DNA from: Atrichornis clamosus | Taxonomy: Eukaryota; Chordata; Aves; Passeriformes; Menuridae | DNA length: 64,000 nt | NCBI GenBank assembly: GCA_013400975.1 | Contig: WBMZ01010243.1 | Location: 124,001 to 188,000, forward strand | Reading direction: 5' to 3' | Shown here: positions 13,671 through 26,710 of the stretch, in pieces | How the letters are laid out: each line of letters begins with the position of its first letter | How positions within the stretch are numbered: position 1 is the stretch's first letter | Notes under the pieces: generated by a model | Told to the model about the DNA's origin: nothing | Seen by the model: the letters and a program-made list of their open reading frames with translations, nothing else | The model's database searches: none | Made by a program: the position numbers and the translations under genes

Positions 13671-16600
13671 GCTTCACTCCTGCAAAGACCAGAATTATTA
13701 TGCCTGCACCCACGTCCCACCCTTTCACTGGCCCAAGCACGACAGAAGTAAGAACAATGAGACAGGATTAATGCATTGGCTGTGGAATAGGGAAGTAAAT
13801 TCAGGCACAAACCCAATCTCAACCCTGGTCTGAAAAAGCACACTAGAAGTATACAGATATTGTATGCCAAATCACTGGAAATTTGGACAGCATAAAGGGA
13901 TTTATCAGTCCAAATTAAAATGACACAATTTTTAATTTCTTCTTTGCAGCACAGCGCTTTCAGATGAATTCTGGTTGAGATCTTGCTGTAATTAAAACCT
14001 GAAATTCAAGTTAGCAGTACAAGAAAGGAACTAACAAATATAGAAATTAAATACCACCCCCCACTTCCTTGAATTATTTTCCCTGCCTAACTCATTTCTA
14101 CCACAAGTATTATCTAGAGTGTCTTCTATGTTGCCTAGTGGGAAAGATGCTTAAGAATCTCTTGGTGGTCATGTAAAACACTAACTTGGGAAAGGAAAAC
14201 CTCTACCATTAGTATCCATATGTCTCTTTTGGCACCAATGTCATCAGACCTTAATGTGCTTTTATATCATCACAGATGCATCTTGTTATTAGTTTTAATT
14301 GAACAAATACTGTAGCATGGCTCAGCAGTTTGGCCCTCCAGAGTAATTATAAAAAAACCTTTTGGGGCATTGATGCCAAAGGATGACATTTTTATTGGTT
14401 TTTCTCTGCCAGCTTCAACACTGTGCCTGCTGTTCCTCTATTCCATGTCTTGCTTGTGTTTCCTTTCTTTATTCACCTTTTCCACTCCCTTGTCTGTAGG
14501 ACACCAAGCTTTATCCAGAGATCTTCTCTGCCAATGCCTGTTGCCTAAGCCGTATTACTTTCAAAAATCCCATTTTAAGAAAAAAGAAAATAAAAGTAGA
14601 AATAAAGTGCACACAAATCTCATAGCAAAGTTTAAGGTATTTCCATTACTTCTGGAAAAGATTTTTTTAGTAATTTTATTTTTGAATGTGATGATGTTCT
14701 GATGCAATGTAATAATTTGGCACTTCTACTTCCCCCTGGGTCTGTCTGGAAGACAAACACTGCTACAAAAATACATACTCGAGGGTAACAATATACTTAT
14801 CCATTTATTTATTCAATTTTAACAGCCAAAAATTTTAGAACTGTTTGCATTACAGAGACACGGAAAGCTCTAATCAAATCAAGTCTTTGATTTTTAAAAA
14901 ATGCCATTAATGAGCTCAAAATGTATCTGCAGATAGGGAAAATGAAGTATCATGGGCTTGTATTTATTTGTTTTGTTTTGATTTTTTTTCCTTTCCTTGA
15001 AAGTGGTGCATTCAGTAATAATACACAACATTTAATATTATAACTGGCAGCCTGTCACCTGACGGAACATGGGTAGAAGACAGTGAAATCCCTTCCAGCG
15101 ACTTTCTAAAACATTGCTGAGTATTTATTCAAAATGTTTTTGGTAGCAAAGTCAGCTTAACAAATTCCTAATAATCTCACCCCCAGCTGTTCAATCCTAT
15201 CCTAATATCCTAACTCTTCAACAGTTTCAACATAACAGTTTTAAGAGCTTTAGTATAAACCGGATGATTCAAATCAAGATCAGAATTAAATAAACAAACA
15301 CACTTATGGAGGCTTCTTTTAAACCTGGATCATTTTGTGAATCTGCTTTACAACACCATCCCACAAACAGCCTTGCTGACACAAGTGTATAGGCTGCAAA
15401 TTGTACTGGAGAACCAGAAATAATCAACCTTATGAGAACTTGGCACGAGAACTTGGGTTCCCAAAGCACTTTTTCAAAACAGGCAATTAAATTTCACATA
15501 ACTAAGACTCACATAAAATAAGCTGACCTCCTACTGGCAGATCTATCAATGAAACTCTGGAGTCGAAAGTTCCACTTTCCCACCTAACTAAATAATACCT
15601 CTGAAAAGAAGTGCTGCAAAATTTTTGCTAAAGGACTTTACATCAGTATGGAAAACTGAACTCTCCTTTCTACCCTGAGGATCTAAATCTGAATTTAGGT
15701 ACAGCTTACAGCGATACTCTCTATACTAAATAAAGTTTATAATAAGTCCTTGTTACAATAATTTCCCTTACAAGGAATGTATAGAGAAAATTCCATATTT
15801 ATATTTGTTTAAATAGTATCCCAAACCTCAGCACAAATATTGCTTTTTTTTATACAGTTGGTCCACATTACCCCTGCCAGCTCCAAATTTCAAGCTTACA
15901 GAAAATGTAAATGTGATCTTACCATTTGCATGTTCTGATGGGCACTAGCTACTATTACTCTAAAATTTGTATTATTGTAGGGATGTTTGTTTCTATTTTC
16001 TGTAGTGTCTTCCTTCTGATTTATTTTCACACTGGCCTCGTTTAAAATATTTTTTTAAAATTTCTCCATAGATTCTAATTAAGCTGCTGCTAAGCCTTAT
16101 AAGCTTCATTTAATTAATTTAATTAAGGAATTCATTTATATAACAAAAGATAACCAACTCACCAAGCTTGCTTTCCCAAACGTCTGCAGCTCTAATAGAA
16201 AGAAAATCAAAGGCACCTATTTTAAAGTTAAGTACCTGCAGCACAATAGCATTGTGATAAAAGCATCAGAAATACTTCACAGATATTTTGGGGCTTTTTG
16301 ACACCTTTTGTCCCTCAGTGTTTAGAATATGACTTTAGTAATGGTGATATAATAAGGAAGTCATCTGCTCTAAAATGAAAGGTCTTATCCACACCAGATG
16401 GAGGAACAATTTTTTACCTTCAGGGTTCATAATATGTTAGTTAGCATTTTTGTTAGAATAACCTAAGATTCATACAGGAAGAGAAATGACACAGCATAGT
16501 AAGGATTGTAGAAAAATTTAATTTTCTAATACAATTGAGATAGTGCTTAGAATACAGTGATGTAAACTCTGATCCCTGAGTGCTCTGTTCAGTGAAAGAT

Positions 16601-17178
16601 ATTCAGTTTCAGCACTGTGTAGTATCTCAGAGTTTGCAGACATCAATTCTATGAGAAAACTGGAGAACTTTCATTTCACTGCACTTTGAAGTTTTATTTC
16701 TTTGCAGTCAGGACATAATCAACTGGTTTGGATATCAAAAGACACTTGCTAAATATGCCTTTCTTGGTTACAGACATCCTAAGGACAGATCTGGATTAAC
16801 CATTTCCATCATCACAGCAAAAAATTATTAAGTGCTTGACATACAAGCAAGATTTAATTCCTCCAGCTGGATACTGCCAACCACTTTACAGCACACTGCT
16901 CTTGTCACAGTGGTTGGTCATAGTTTTAAAATACATTTACTTCAGCCTCAGGCTAGTGTGGAGCCCGTGTGCTTGTTGTCTTTTCTTTCACCTTCTTTCT
17001 CCCAGTATAGTGAAAGAAAGTTGCTGATAGGGAAGACCTTGATAAGCCATGTAAGGCCAGGATGGTTAAAGAGTATTGATAATAGTTTATTCGTCTTTTC
17101 AATTTGTTTACGACATATAAGGTTGGGGCTTTTTAGGGGGAGACAGTGGGTGGGTGGTGGGGTAGTGCAATAAGAGGT
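13671..17178. other. AT-rich non-coding stretch, no gene seen
   Basis: No gene or confident repeat is recognised. The longer frames (14370-14702, 110 codons; 16832-17173, 113 codons) encode hydrophobic, low-complexity translations without a known domain. Interlocking AATTAA motifs occur at about 16107-16128. The rest appears unique. Confidence 0.55.
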
Positions 17179-17221
17179 CATTACCTGCACTTAGGTTATT
17201 GCCTGCACTTAAATCATTGCC
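17179..17221. repeat. 18-bp tandem duplication (2.4 copies)
   Basis: Copies at 17179-17196 and 17197-17214 share the core CCTGCACTTA, and a third partial copy (CATTGCC) ends at 17221. The first two copies differ at a few positions. Confidence 0.75.
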
Positions 17222-17390
17222 ATAGACAGGCACTGGGCCATTAAAGCAGCTGTACAAACCAAATCTGGGTTTCCTTGCAACCCCCTCCCCAAAGCCTCTC
17301 TTACGCCCTTTCCAACAAAACCACTACCTGCATCCTAATGTAGTGACGGACCAAATTGTAGCTTTCTATTCTGGACTATCATTGTGTTAT

Positions 17391-17460
17391 TACAGAATCA
17401 TAGAATATCCTGAGTTGGAAGGAACCCACAAGGATCATCAAAGTCCAGCTCTAACAATGG
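17391..17460 (-). mobile_element. CR1-X / TguSINE1 3'-tail fragment
   Basis: The plus strand reads ACAGAATCATAGAATATCC, then GAGTTGGAAGGAACCCACA and GGATCATCAAAGTCCAGCTC. This is the reverse complement of the 3' end shared by avian CR1-X elements and the passerine SINE that borrowed its tail. Similarity stops after about 70 bp, so it cannot be said whether a LINE or a SINE gave rise to it. The element therefore lies on the minus strand and is strongly 5'-truncated. Confidence 0.75.
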
Positions 17461-20400
17461 TACTAACTTTAAGACATTGCATTCAAAATATTTTTGTGAA
17501 AAGGAAAAACAAGGGAGTTAGAGTAAAATTTCTGACAACTGACTAACAGGAAGACTGTCTCAAAAATTATGTAATATAGCACTTTCTGATACATGTACCA
17601 TAGCAGTTACTGACACATGATTCCCTATCATGGGATCTCATGGATCTGATGGAAATCTCATGGAAATCAGTAGCACTGTTTTCAGGATAAGCAATAAATA
17701 AGGATTCTGGAATATGACATCCTGCTGCAATTAAAAGAGGAGGTAAATTGGTCAGAAACTCAATTAAGCCCAGAGAGCATGATAAGCAGCTGGAAGCATT
17801 CTCTCACTTCAGAGACTGACTAAAGACTGATCCACTTATTCTTCTTTTTCTGATCAAGTTCACCTGTGCTTGTTTGTTTACATTAAATATAATTATAACC
17901 ACAAATCATGGGCCAACTCAGCTGTTCACTGTGCATTCAGCCATACACCCTGGGCAGTGTTTTCATGAGATATTAAAAATTAAGTGGGGTTGAACTAGGT
18001 CACCACCTAGGAGTAATGAAACCCCAAATGTGAAAGAGTCTGAATTTTTTCTTCAGCTAGTAAATGTCTGCTTGGAAAATAGCACTTACCTTCAGTAGAA
18101 TATTTGGACATACATTATGTCACAAAAAGAAATACATAGAAAATAAAACTTTAAAAAATCACTTAAAATATTTTTCATAATGACTCCATGCAATATGTAC
18201 CTCAAGTTACCTGGAAGTACCCTATTTGGATGAGATGTAAAACTGACTTATATATTTATTTCCCCTAATAGACTATTTTCTATGTTTTTCATAAGAGAGC
18301 AAGTGATTTTTTTAACAAGCATACTAAAAAACAGATGGAGCCTGCATACTTTGTTCCTGAGATAGTAGCTGCATATTCATTTCAAGAGTCTGTTTCCTAT
18401 TTCTGTACTATACAGAGCAGCAAAACTTCAGTCCACAAGTAACCACAAGGCTGTAAGTGTGGGATTAATAGTGTATACATGAGAATATTTCTACAATGAC
18501 AAATAAATCAGGACCGGGCATCATCTCCCTAAGTCCAGGTTGCACAGGCTGTATCTGTGCATGACAGAAGTTATCCCTGGGTCTGCTGTGGCTTTAAGTT
18601 ATTGTTAGTCTTATTTTACTATTTTAGTGCTGTAGGTGTAGCAATATAAGGGCACTGTCACTGTGCATTAACATGTTTTTTAATAGCGTGGACCTAAGGG
18701 TGAGTGCTGCTTGCCACTGGTTGTGGTGTGAAGGCTTATAATGCTAGCTGGGGGAAAAATTCCAATAACACTGAATAAAAATGTGAGCAAATTAAGAACA
18801 AAGTGAGCAAAACTTACAGTAGTCCTGTTCATGCTGTCTCCTCAGAATGCTTTGTCCTGTCAGTCATACAAAGGTACTGCTTTGAAGAGCACCATACAGC
18901 AAAGCTAAATAGAGAAGGCATTAGTAAATAGTCAATAGTTTGCTAGTACTGTGCCCTAGTCTTGCTAATTATTATTTTATAGATATATAAAATATGTCTA
19001 TATCCTGACCCTACTCTAGGTAGATACGTACAAAAAATACAGTAATTATTTGAAATGAACTATTTCCCATAAACACCCTTTAAAATATGACTATTGTGAA
19101 GAATTTCAAGAGCAACATAAATGAATTTGCACAAAGTGCCACATGGCTTCTCTAAACACCTGCATTCAAATGACCAAATATTTTAATGAAGATATTGTTC
19201 ATCTAGTTGTACATTTGGCCTTATGGCTAAAATTTTTTTTTCTGTCAAATGCTTTCCCAATAAAAATGCAAACAAATATCTTTTATTGTCTTTACCAAAT
19301 GATTTTCATGCAAATAATTGCTCAGGTGAACAGTGTTGTTGGATTTGGATAATAATAGCTATGTCTCAAAAAACATTAATATGTCTGCAACTAGATCATA
19401 CAGCAATGTTTGAGTATAAAGTGGAAACAGATCTCAAACCATTAAAATATTTTATAGAAATTAGCCAAAAACGTACTTGTCTTAATTAAGCTGCTTTACA
19501 AGTACAAGGACAGAAATGATATTGGAATTTCTTCTCTGGATTTCCAAATGTTTTTACAAACACGTTTTGCTCACTTTGTTAGCAATTTGCTTACACTTTT
19601 ATTCAATGTCTGTAATCCCTATCTGGCCTATAACCTGAAGGTGAGATCCTTTATTGCATAATGCAGGATTGCAGAGCTGTAGTACTCAAAGACAATTCAA
19701 GGCTCTCTTAACTGGCAACAGGGAATCAATAGATGTCACAGGATCACAGTAGTGGATGTGATGGCATCCCCTTCAAGATGGCATTATAGACGGTTGTCAG
19801 ATAAAAGAAGGCACGAACAGGGAGACCCTGCATACTGATGATCCTTAAGTACCTTGGAATGATAAAAGCTTGGGTTGTACCATGCAAAATTGTAGGCAAC
19901 CTGGGAATCAGATGGAAACTAAATCAAGGCTAGGGGGGAACCTTGCTTCAGAAGCTTCAGAATGGGACTATTTGAAGAAGCTTAAAGCTAATCAGTGCAA
20001 TTTTTCATGTTTTGAATATGCGTAAATGATGTTCTATGTCAATGAAAAAATTAGACACAAGGAAATGGTTTCACCAGTTCTCTCAATGATTTTTTAAACA
20101 AATATGACATGTATTCCACTGTCATTAACTGTCTCAGAAGGCCAACAAAGAAAAAAATGTTGTTGGCTAATATCAGGAAGGAAACTCAGCAGCTTTAGAA
20201 AGAGCAAAGCAACTGATAGTAAACAGTCCCAAGATGCTCATTTGTGGTTATGCAACAGGACTTTTTTATTACAAAGGTTCTCAGAGTCCATATTTTTAAC
20301 AGCTACTACATATATTGCTACTTGGACTGTAATAGCCAGGAAAGGTCATGCTGCCCTGACAAAACTTTGCATTTTTTATCCAAACTGTGCAGACTGATGG

Positions 20401-23400
20401 AGAAGCTCAGGCATCGGCTGCATGCCAAGATGCATTCCCTGCTGCATGTTCCAAAGGGTTCCAAGTTTTACTTAAGGTCCCAGTCCTTTAAATGCCTTAA
20501 AAGCCAAGGGTGTAGGTATTGCAGGATCAGAACCTTTCAGCATTTGAGCTTGAAAGTGGAAATGAATGAATCAACAAACCCAAAAGTGCAGTAAATCAGT
20601 CAAAGCACAAGGTGTCCCAGAAGCCCAAGACTGTTAACACAAAGATATTATCTACTGAGGAGGAATCCAGGCTTCACTCATAATAAAGGAAGGCTGCAGT
20701 AAATTAGGAATTAATGTTCTGAAGTTAATTAATTTAATTGATTTCAAGCTGAGTAAGGGAGCTACGGCTGGTATTCAAACAGAGAGAGAGTATTTAAATT
20801 TAGCAGTTGTTAGCAGGCACATGTTGCATTCACCAAGTTTCAGGACATTTTGCTCTCATAGTATGGCCTCTCATTGAGGCCACTTGAAGCCTTTTACACC
20901 TCTGTTTCCTTCAGCAGAACGGGTAAAAGACTCATAATTTTTGGACAATATAACAAATGGTTAACCTAAGATGTGCAGTTTTAGGAAATAGAGGAGACTG
21001 CATGATTCCCCCCGGTGGACACTTCTGGCACTGGTTGGGATCAGGGGGCTAAATCACATATTATGGCAGATCTTGCTGTTTTCAAAATACCGGTTCTGAA
21101 GGAAAACTTTCTGATACATAACTATGTTCTTTCACAGATGTGTTGCTTAATGGCTGCTATGCAGGGAAGAGAAACCTGAATAAGCAAAACAGAATATTTC
21201 AAGTGTATAAAAGGCAAGGAGCAAAAAGAAATGAAAAGTCAAAAGTCCTGTGATAAGCAGGTCTTATTTCATATTTTTTCACTGAAACCATTTTAATGAG
21301 TGACAATGATGTTATGTTTTCCATCTTAGACATAAAAGACTAGATAACCGTATTGACTTCTTAATACAGAATCAAACTGAAGGTTTTTTCCTCAATACCA
21401 CTCTAAGCTTTCTACTACTGTCTTTAAATGAAAATGTAATCTAAAATCTGTATCTAAAAAGCTTGCTTGATATTCTTTAACAGTAAACAAACAAAAAAAT
21501 TAAATAAAATTGAAGCTCTGCAAAAACATGCAACTATATGACCTGCCAAAAATCAATACAGTGCAGTGATTAGGACATATCTCTTTCCAAAATCAAGTTA
21601 ATATTCATACATTAATTTGCTTCACATTCTCCATTACATAAATTATGATTAAAAGTATAGGAAGACCAACAGCAATTTTATTGATAATTATAATATAGAA
21701 CTTATACTTTATTGAAGACAAGTTTAGGATTTATAGTTCACATCATTAGATTTCAGTGTTACTTTGTTACAGATATTCTGTGAAAACTGTAAAACTGTAA
21801 AGTGGGATAATTGAATCAACAATGATTCTTAGCCTCAGACAGCATCTTAGAGGTTCAGTACTTTAATGTCATAGAGCATTTAAGGATGTCTGAGAAAACT
21901 ATACTTTGTAAGTGCAGGCTATTCTTCTTCATGTTCAAGCACCATGTGACAGGTATAAGACAGAGAGATTTCCAAATATCGTACAGTAATACTGAAGGTA
22001 TATAAAAATTTAAGGATCAAAAATTTATGCTCTGAAATCTCCTTGGTTATTGATTATGTCTTTACTGACCTAAGAACTTTTGTGCAAATGATGTTTTTCT
22101 GGTTGAAGTTTTGGGAACAATTTTTCTCACTTCAGTCTGTAGCATTCAAATGCACATATCATCATATACATGTGGCATCGGTTATTTCTTCAGGAAATGC
22201 CACAATAAACTTATAAAATGGTCATCAGGAAGTTGTAGAGTAGAATTGTATTTTAATCAGTCTGGATATTTATTGTGATTCCTACTAATTTTATTTATGT
22301 TCATATTTCTAAAATATAGTCTTGGCTACAAGACCACGTCATAAGACCTGATTCAATTTCTTGAATATAAACATATAATAAATGTTGTTCCTGCTCCATG
22401 GGCCTTAAAATTAAAGCATAAATTCAAAGGCAGGAGACGAATACTGAGATCTAGATGAGAACTGAAGGGAAACACTATGGAAGTACAGCTGAAGATACAG
22501 CTGTAGTGTAGTTTATTTACAACCCCATTTCTAGGATAAGTCTATATAAGATTTTGTGGCACAGTTCAGCAAGCGCTGCAAGGATAAGAATCATTCAGAA
22601 ACCATGCCACAGTCATAAGAGTAGTGCAACATAGTGAGGACAGACCTGACTTAACTTTTAAATATGTGTTCTGTCTGCAGAGCCTGTGGCTTCACAGCTC
22701 TTACCATATGAGAATACCTCAAATGCACAAAACCAAGTTTGTTGGCAGCTGAAAGCTTCCCCCTAAACAAAACTGCATATTTCAACCTACTTAAAGTTTT
22801 GGAGTTCGGATTCTAACTTTATTTGAATGCCAAAAGGATTAGCGGTTGCTACATATCCACTTTTATTGCCACATTTTCCTGCAAAATTGTTGGTATCTGC
22901 TTTTCTTTTAGTTGTGAAACTAATGCAGTATCAAAGCAGGGATTTGAATATGTTGTACACTATGATAAATGTAGACCTTCAAAACTTTGAAAGAAAAATA
23001 TTAAAAGTGTCAAAGAAACAAAGAAGTCACACCCTCCAGTCAGGGTGCAAGAGGAAAGGACAGGACCTCCTAATGCCTGAGCAGCTTTATTTAAGTAGTT
23101 ACCAACCGCCAGTTTTTCACATCCTTGAAATAATAAAGAAAAGAAAAACAACCAAAGTTATAATTTCGGTACAGATATACAAATCTCAGACAAAAGATAC
23201 ATTGACATCAGCCAAATGAAAGCAGTAGGAGGGAAACAATGGAAGAAAAAAACCCGTCAAACTCAGCAGTATGAAAAGCAATGGAAAGAGTGTAAAAAAG
23301 TTATAAATGAGGAATCTGTATTATCCATATTCAATTTGTCTATTTTCAGTTTTCTTGAAGGCACAAATCCTTAAAATAAGTGATAAATCATTATTAATTC

Positions 23401-24560
23401 CTTTGATGGAATCACATTAAGCAGAAACAAATGGTTTTGGAGATGGTAGAACATAATTGCATAAGCATCATATACCATTCAGTATATGATATCTGGGCAG
23501 ATGAGGCAAAGATCAAAACTCACTGATCAACATGACTACGCTGATACCATAAGAGCAACTAAGCACTGTGGGGATTTTTTTTAAATAAAGCTTTAATTTT
23601 AATATGCATTTCTGTTTGCTATGGGTTCTGCACTGGTAATGGGCACTTTAATGGGATTTTTTAAAATTAATGATATATAATAGCAATTGTAAATGGATAT
23701 CCAAAATCTAACTGTAATTTTATGTACCTTATTTTGAAATCAACCTGCAAGTATTTGTATCAGGTTAATAGATTATTAACAATAATGATTCTAAAATATT
23801 ATTCCTAGTGCAGCCTTTCAAGGTTGTGTGTTAAATAAAAATTGATTCATAGTTTATGTCTAACAGATTTTCTAAGGATGGTTATATAGGATAAACTTTG
23901 TCAATGTCTAAACCTGGTCTTGGACACTGAGATGATGAAAATTCTCATGGAATTGCGTGGGGGTTGTTCCTGAAAACTCATAAGAACTACAGTTTTATCA
24001 TATTTGGTCCCTGGTCACAACTATGTCAATATTTGCATCTAGCAGGAAACTCTTCAACAGGAATGACAGAGGTGCTTCCTTCTCTGGTTTGGTATTGTTT
24101 GGGGTTTTTTTCATTGATATACATCACAGGTAGACCAGTAAAATCTTACACTGAAAAATTTTATCACGGATATAAATCAAAATTTGCAAGTCTTTTTCCA
24201 AGTTTGATTAAAGAGAAACTTTACAGTTTGCATGTTATTAATAAAGCACAGTTTTGGTTTTACATTAATTAATGAAATCCTCAGTGATGTTCTGCAATTA
24301 TGGAATTGTCTGCAAATATAATATTTGTGCCTAATGTGCTGGAAAGAATTACAATGACCCTCTCAGAATAATGTGATCTTGATTTTTGCCCTCTGTCTTG
24401 AGTGCCCGGTGAAAGGGAATGAACTGATCACATCACCAGCACCCGAAGGGAAATAGACTGGAAACACTTTCTTAAAGGCCCATTACAAAATCTGTAAAGA
24501 ATCTTCTCAATCCAGCTGTTTCCAAAAGAAACAAATAGACGTGGAAGATATCTGGTTTTC
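17461..24560. other. AT-rich non-coding stretch, no gene seen
   Basis: About 7 kb with no recognised gene. It contains the longest open frame of the window (22827-23219, 130 codons), whose translation is lysine- and leucine-rich without any known domain, and a pair of overlapping frames at 20104-20594 in different phases. The part around 19710-20090 and 20390-20650 is somewhat less AT-rich and could be an old dispersed repeat, but no family was recognised. A short perfect hairpin occurs at 23467-23490. Confidence 0.5.
23467..23490. repeat. Short perfect inverted repeat
   Basis: ATCATATAC (23467-23475) and GTATATGAT (23482-23490) are exact reverse complements separated by the six bases CATTCA. 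The stem is only 9 bp and AT-rich, so chance is likely and no microRNA-length hairpin is implied. Confidence 0.6.
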
Positions 24561-24760
24561 CTGCTGTACGTGCTCCTGGAATCCCGCAGTTTTGAGAATG
24601 CCCCTGGGTCATGCTATGTAGAGCTGACTGGCAAGGAGGCAGCTCCCCCTTGTACCCGGGGGTCCAGGGAGCTGGGGGCTGATGGACAACTCCCCACTGG
24701 GTCTGCCTTCGGCCTTCCCAACTCCAGGAAATCCTTGCCTTCTCTCCTGGCCTGTTTGGT
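24561..24760. other. GC-rich island of unknown origin
   Basis: Roughly 200 bp stand out against AT-rich flanks, with several CpG dinucleotides and runs such as CCCGGGGG. Frames are open on both strands here (24570-24812 plus, 24609-24827 minus), as expected where stop codons are rare because of base composition. The translations match no family I recognise. An old LTR fragment, a CpG-containing regulatory element, or a small unrecognised exon are all possible; none is supported by a specific motif. Confidence 0.35.
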
Positions 24761-25522
24761 TAGTCTTCCTTATTTTCCTGCCATTACTGATGGAAATTAT
24801 ATCTTTCTCTAGTGCTAGTCCATTCATTGTTGTGCATATAGGTTAAGTGTATTTGAGTGGGAATAGATCTATATAGTAATCTGTAATATCAATTTACACA
24901 ATTTATTCAGAATAAACTTTATTTTTATCACTGAGGTTCAGGGTATTTAATCACCATTTCATCATTATTTCCTTCCACAAGCTTCTCTTAATAAAGGGAA
25001 AAAAAGATTAAAATTATTAACTTATTTAATTATTTCATACATTTTAATTCTTTACTTTGCATTTTACCATTATTTTTTTGATTAGGAGACTGAACAATTG
25101 GCTTGATAAATACTTTTTAGGGTACTTGTATTTTTCTGCATGCTTTCTAGAGAAGTTCGCATCTTTCCTATAGGAAACATGAGTGAACAGTTAATTTGCC
25201 TTATTTGCAATTAGATTGTTTTTCCTTCTAGATGTTTCATTATTTTAATTTCTTTGTCCTTTTTGAGATCTCTCAACTAGTAACTCGAATAACATAAATT
25301 AAGATCATATGGAACTGGATCTAAGCTGCCAAAGTTAGAAAGTTCCTTGGAAAAAGTAAAACCGCAGCTACTTTAGGTAAATATAAAAAAATTCTAACAG
25401 ACTTTTCCCTGTTTTTAATGCAATGAACATAACTCATATTTGAACTTGCTTTTATAAGGCAGGAATGATCAGCATTTCAAATGCTCAAAATTCTACAAGT
25501 ATGTAAAATTCCAGCTGGGAAG

Positions 25523-25536
25523 AAAAAAAAAAAAAA
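25523..25536. repeat. Poly(A) run, 14 bases
   Basis: A homopolymer of 14 A interrupts otherwise mixed sequence. No repeat body or target-site duplication was recognised next to it. Confidence 0.8.
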
Positions 25537-26695
25537 GCAATGTGAAGTGCCTGTGCTGCTGGTTATCCTGCCGTCATTGTTTTCTTAAGAATGTATTGAC
25601 AGTCTTACTTTACTTATTACTCCTACTGTCAGTGTTTCCATAGCATCCCCCTGCTCATATTTCTGTTTACTACATTTACTCCTCTAAGTCAGATAGAGGG
25701 ACAGCACAATGGCTCTTTGCAGGATTTCTTTTCATGTATTCCTTCATTATGAAACTCATTTCAGCTAGACCTTTAAATAACTTCTAAGCAGCAAGAAAGG
25801 GGCAGTACATCCATCACATGGTGAACACAAAACATTTAATGCAGATCTCAGATCGATCCTTTTGTTCAAATGTTAATTTTTATTTATTTCCCTTCCCCAG
25901 GAGGCTTAGCAAGTAAAAATTATATTCATGCCAGTGTGGATTTATAACACGAGGGAGATGAAATAAGAAAGCTGAACATGCTGTATTAGCTATTATTCAT
26001 AAACTATTTCTGCTTGTCAGGTGTTTGCTGTGAGGCTGAGAGTGCAGTACGTCACCTCTCTCTCAGGTTGACCATAGCAGATAAGTTGCTTCAAGTTCAC
26101 ACATCACTACAACCCAGAATTCTGTGACTAAAGAGACTCATTCCTGCATCCTGGCACACTCTGTGCCTTCCTCCTAAACAAAGCTTAGTTAATATTCTAA
26201 AGGCAGAAACCAAGACAATGACTTCATAAACCTAGAAAAGTTAAAAGGAAAAAAGAAATTATTCCCTTCTGGGATTTTGATCTAGGTAGTCTTTTTTTGA
26301 TGTTGTTGCTATTGAGAATAAAGCAAGATGGGGCCTAGAGAGACTTCAATCTCGGTTTAGATTTCTCTGATCCTTTCTTAAGCAAAGCCCTTTCATATTA
26401 CCAAATTGATTTAATGTCAATATGTTGCCTAAAGTTCAAGTTGGGAAAAAGTGATGTCATATTTCAAAACATTTTAGGTATACTTTCATCTTTTCAAATA
26501 ACAGACTTTCTCCACAACACTCTCTTTCTATCTTCCTCCAAACCCTCTCTCCCCATAAAACCTCATGAAAAAGAATTGGCTCATGATAGTTTTCAGCTTT
26601 TGCCCACGAATAGACCTACACATGGTCCTATGTGTTATTTTTTGCAGACATAATTGTTTTAAAATATCAAGGCATCATAGCTTTTGGCAACTGCA

Positions 26696-26710
26696 TTTTT
26701 TTTTTTTTTT
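26696..26710. repeat. Poly(T) run, 15 bases
   Basis: A homopolymer of 15 T. It could be the tail of a minus-strand retroposed sequence but no body is recognisable. Confidence 0.8.

Noticed and set aside
14370..14702. 110-codon hydrophobic frame
   Set aside because: Same reason: T-rich DNA gives leucine and phenylalanine runs, and the C-terminal half is lysine-rich from A-runs.
16832..17173. 113-codon plus-strand frame
   Set aside because: It overlaps another plus-strand frame and a minus-strand frame of similar length, and its translation is not recognisable.
17985..18005. GGGGTTGAACTAGGTCACC, like a CR1 3' end on the plus strand
   Set aside because: The match is under 20 bases and nothing CR1-like continues on either side.
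22827..23219. Longest open frame in the window (130 codons, plus strand)
   Set aside because: The translation has no recognisable domain, signal or family pattern, is biased by local base composition, and has no clear promoter or splice signals. A frame of this length is expected by chance in 64 kb.
23467..23490. Hairpin considered as a microRNA precursor
   Set aside because: The stem is only 9 bp and AT-rich. A microRNA precursor would need a much longer stem.
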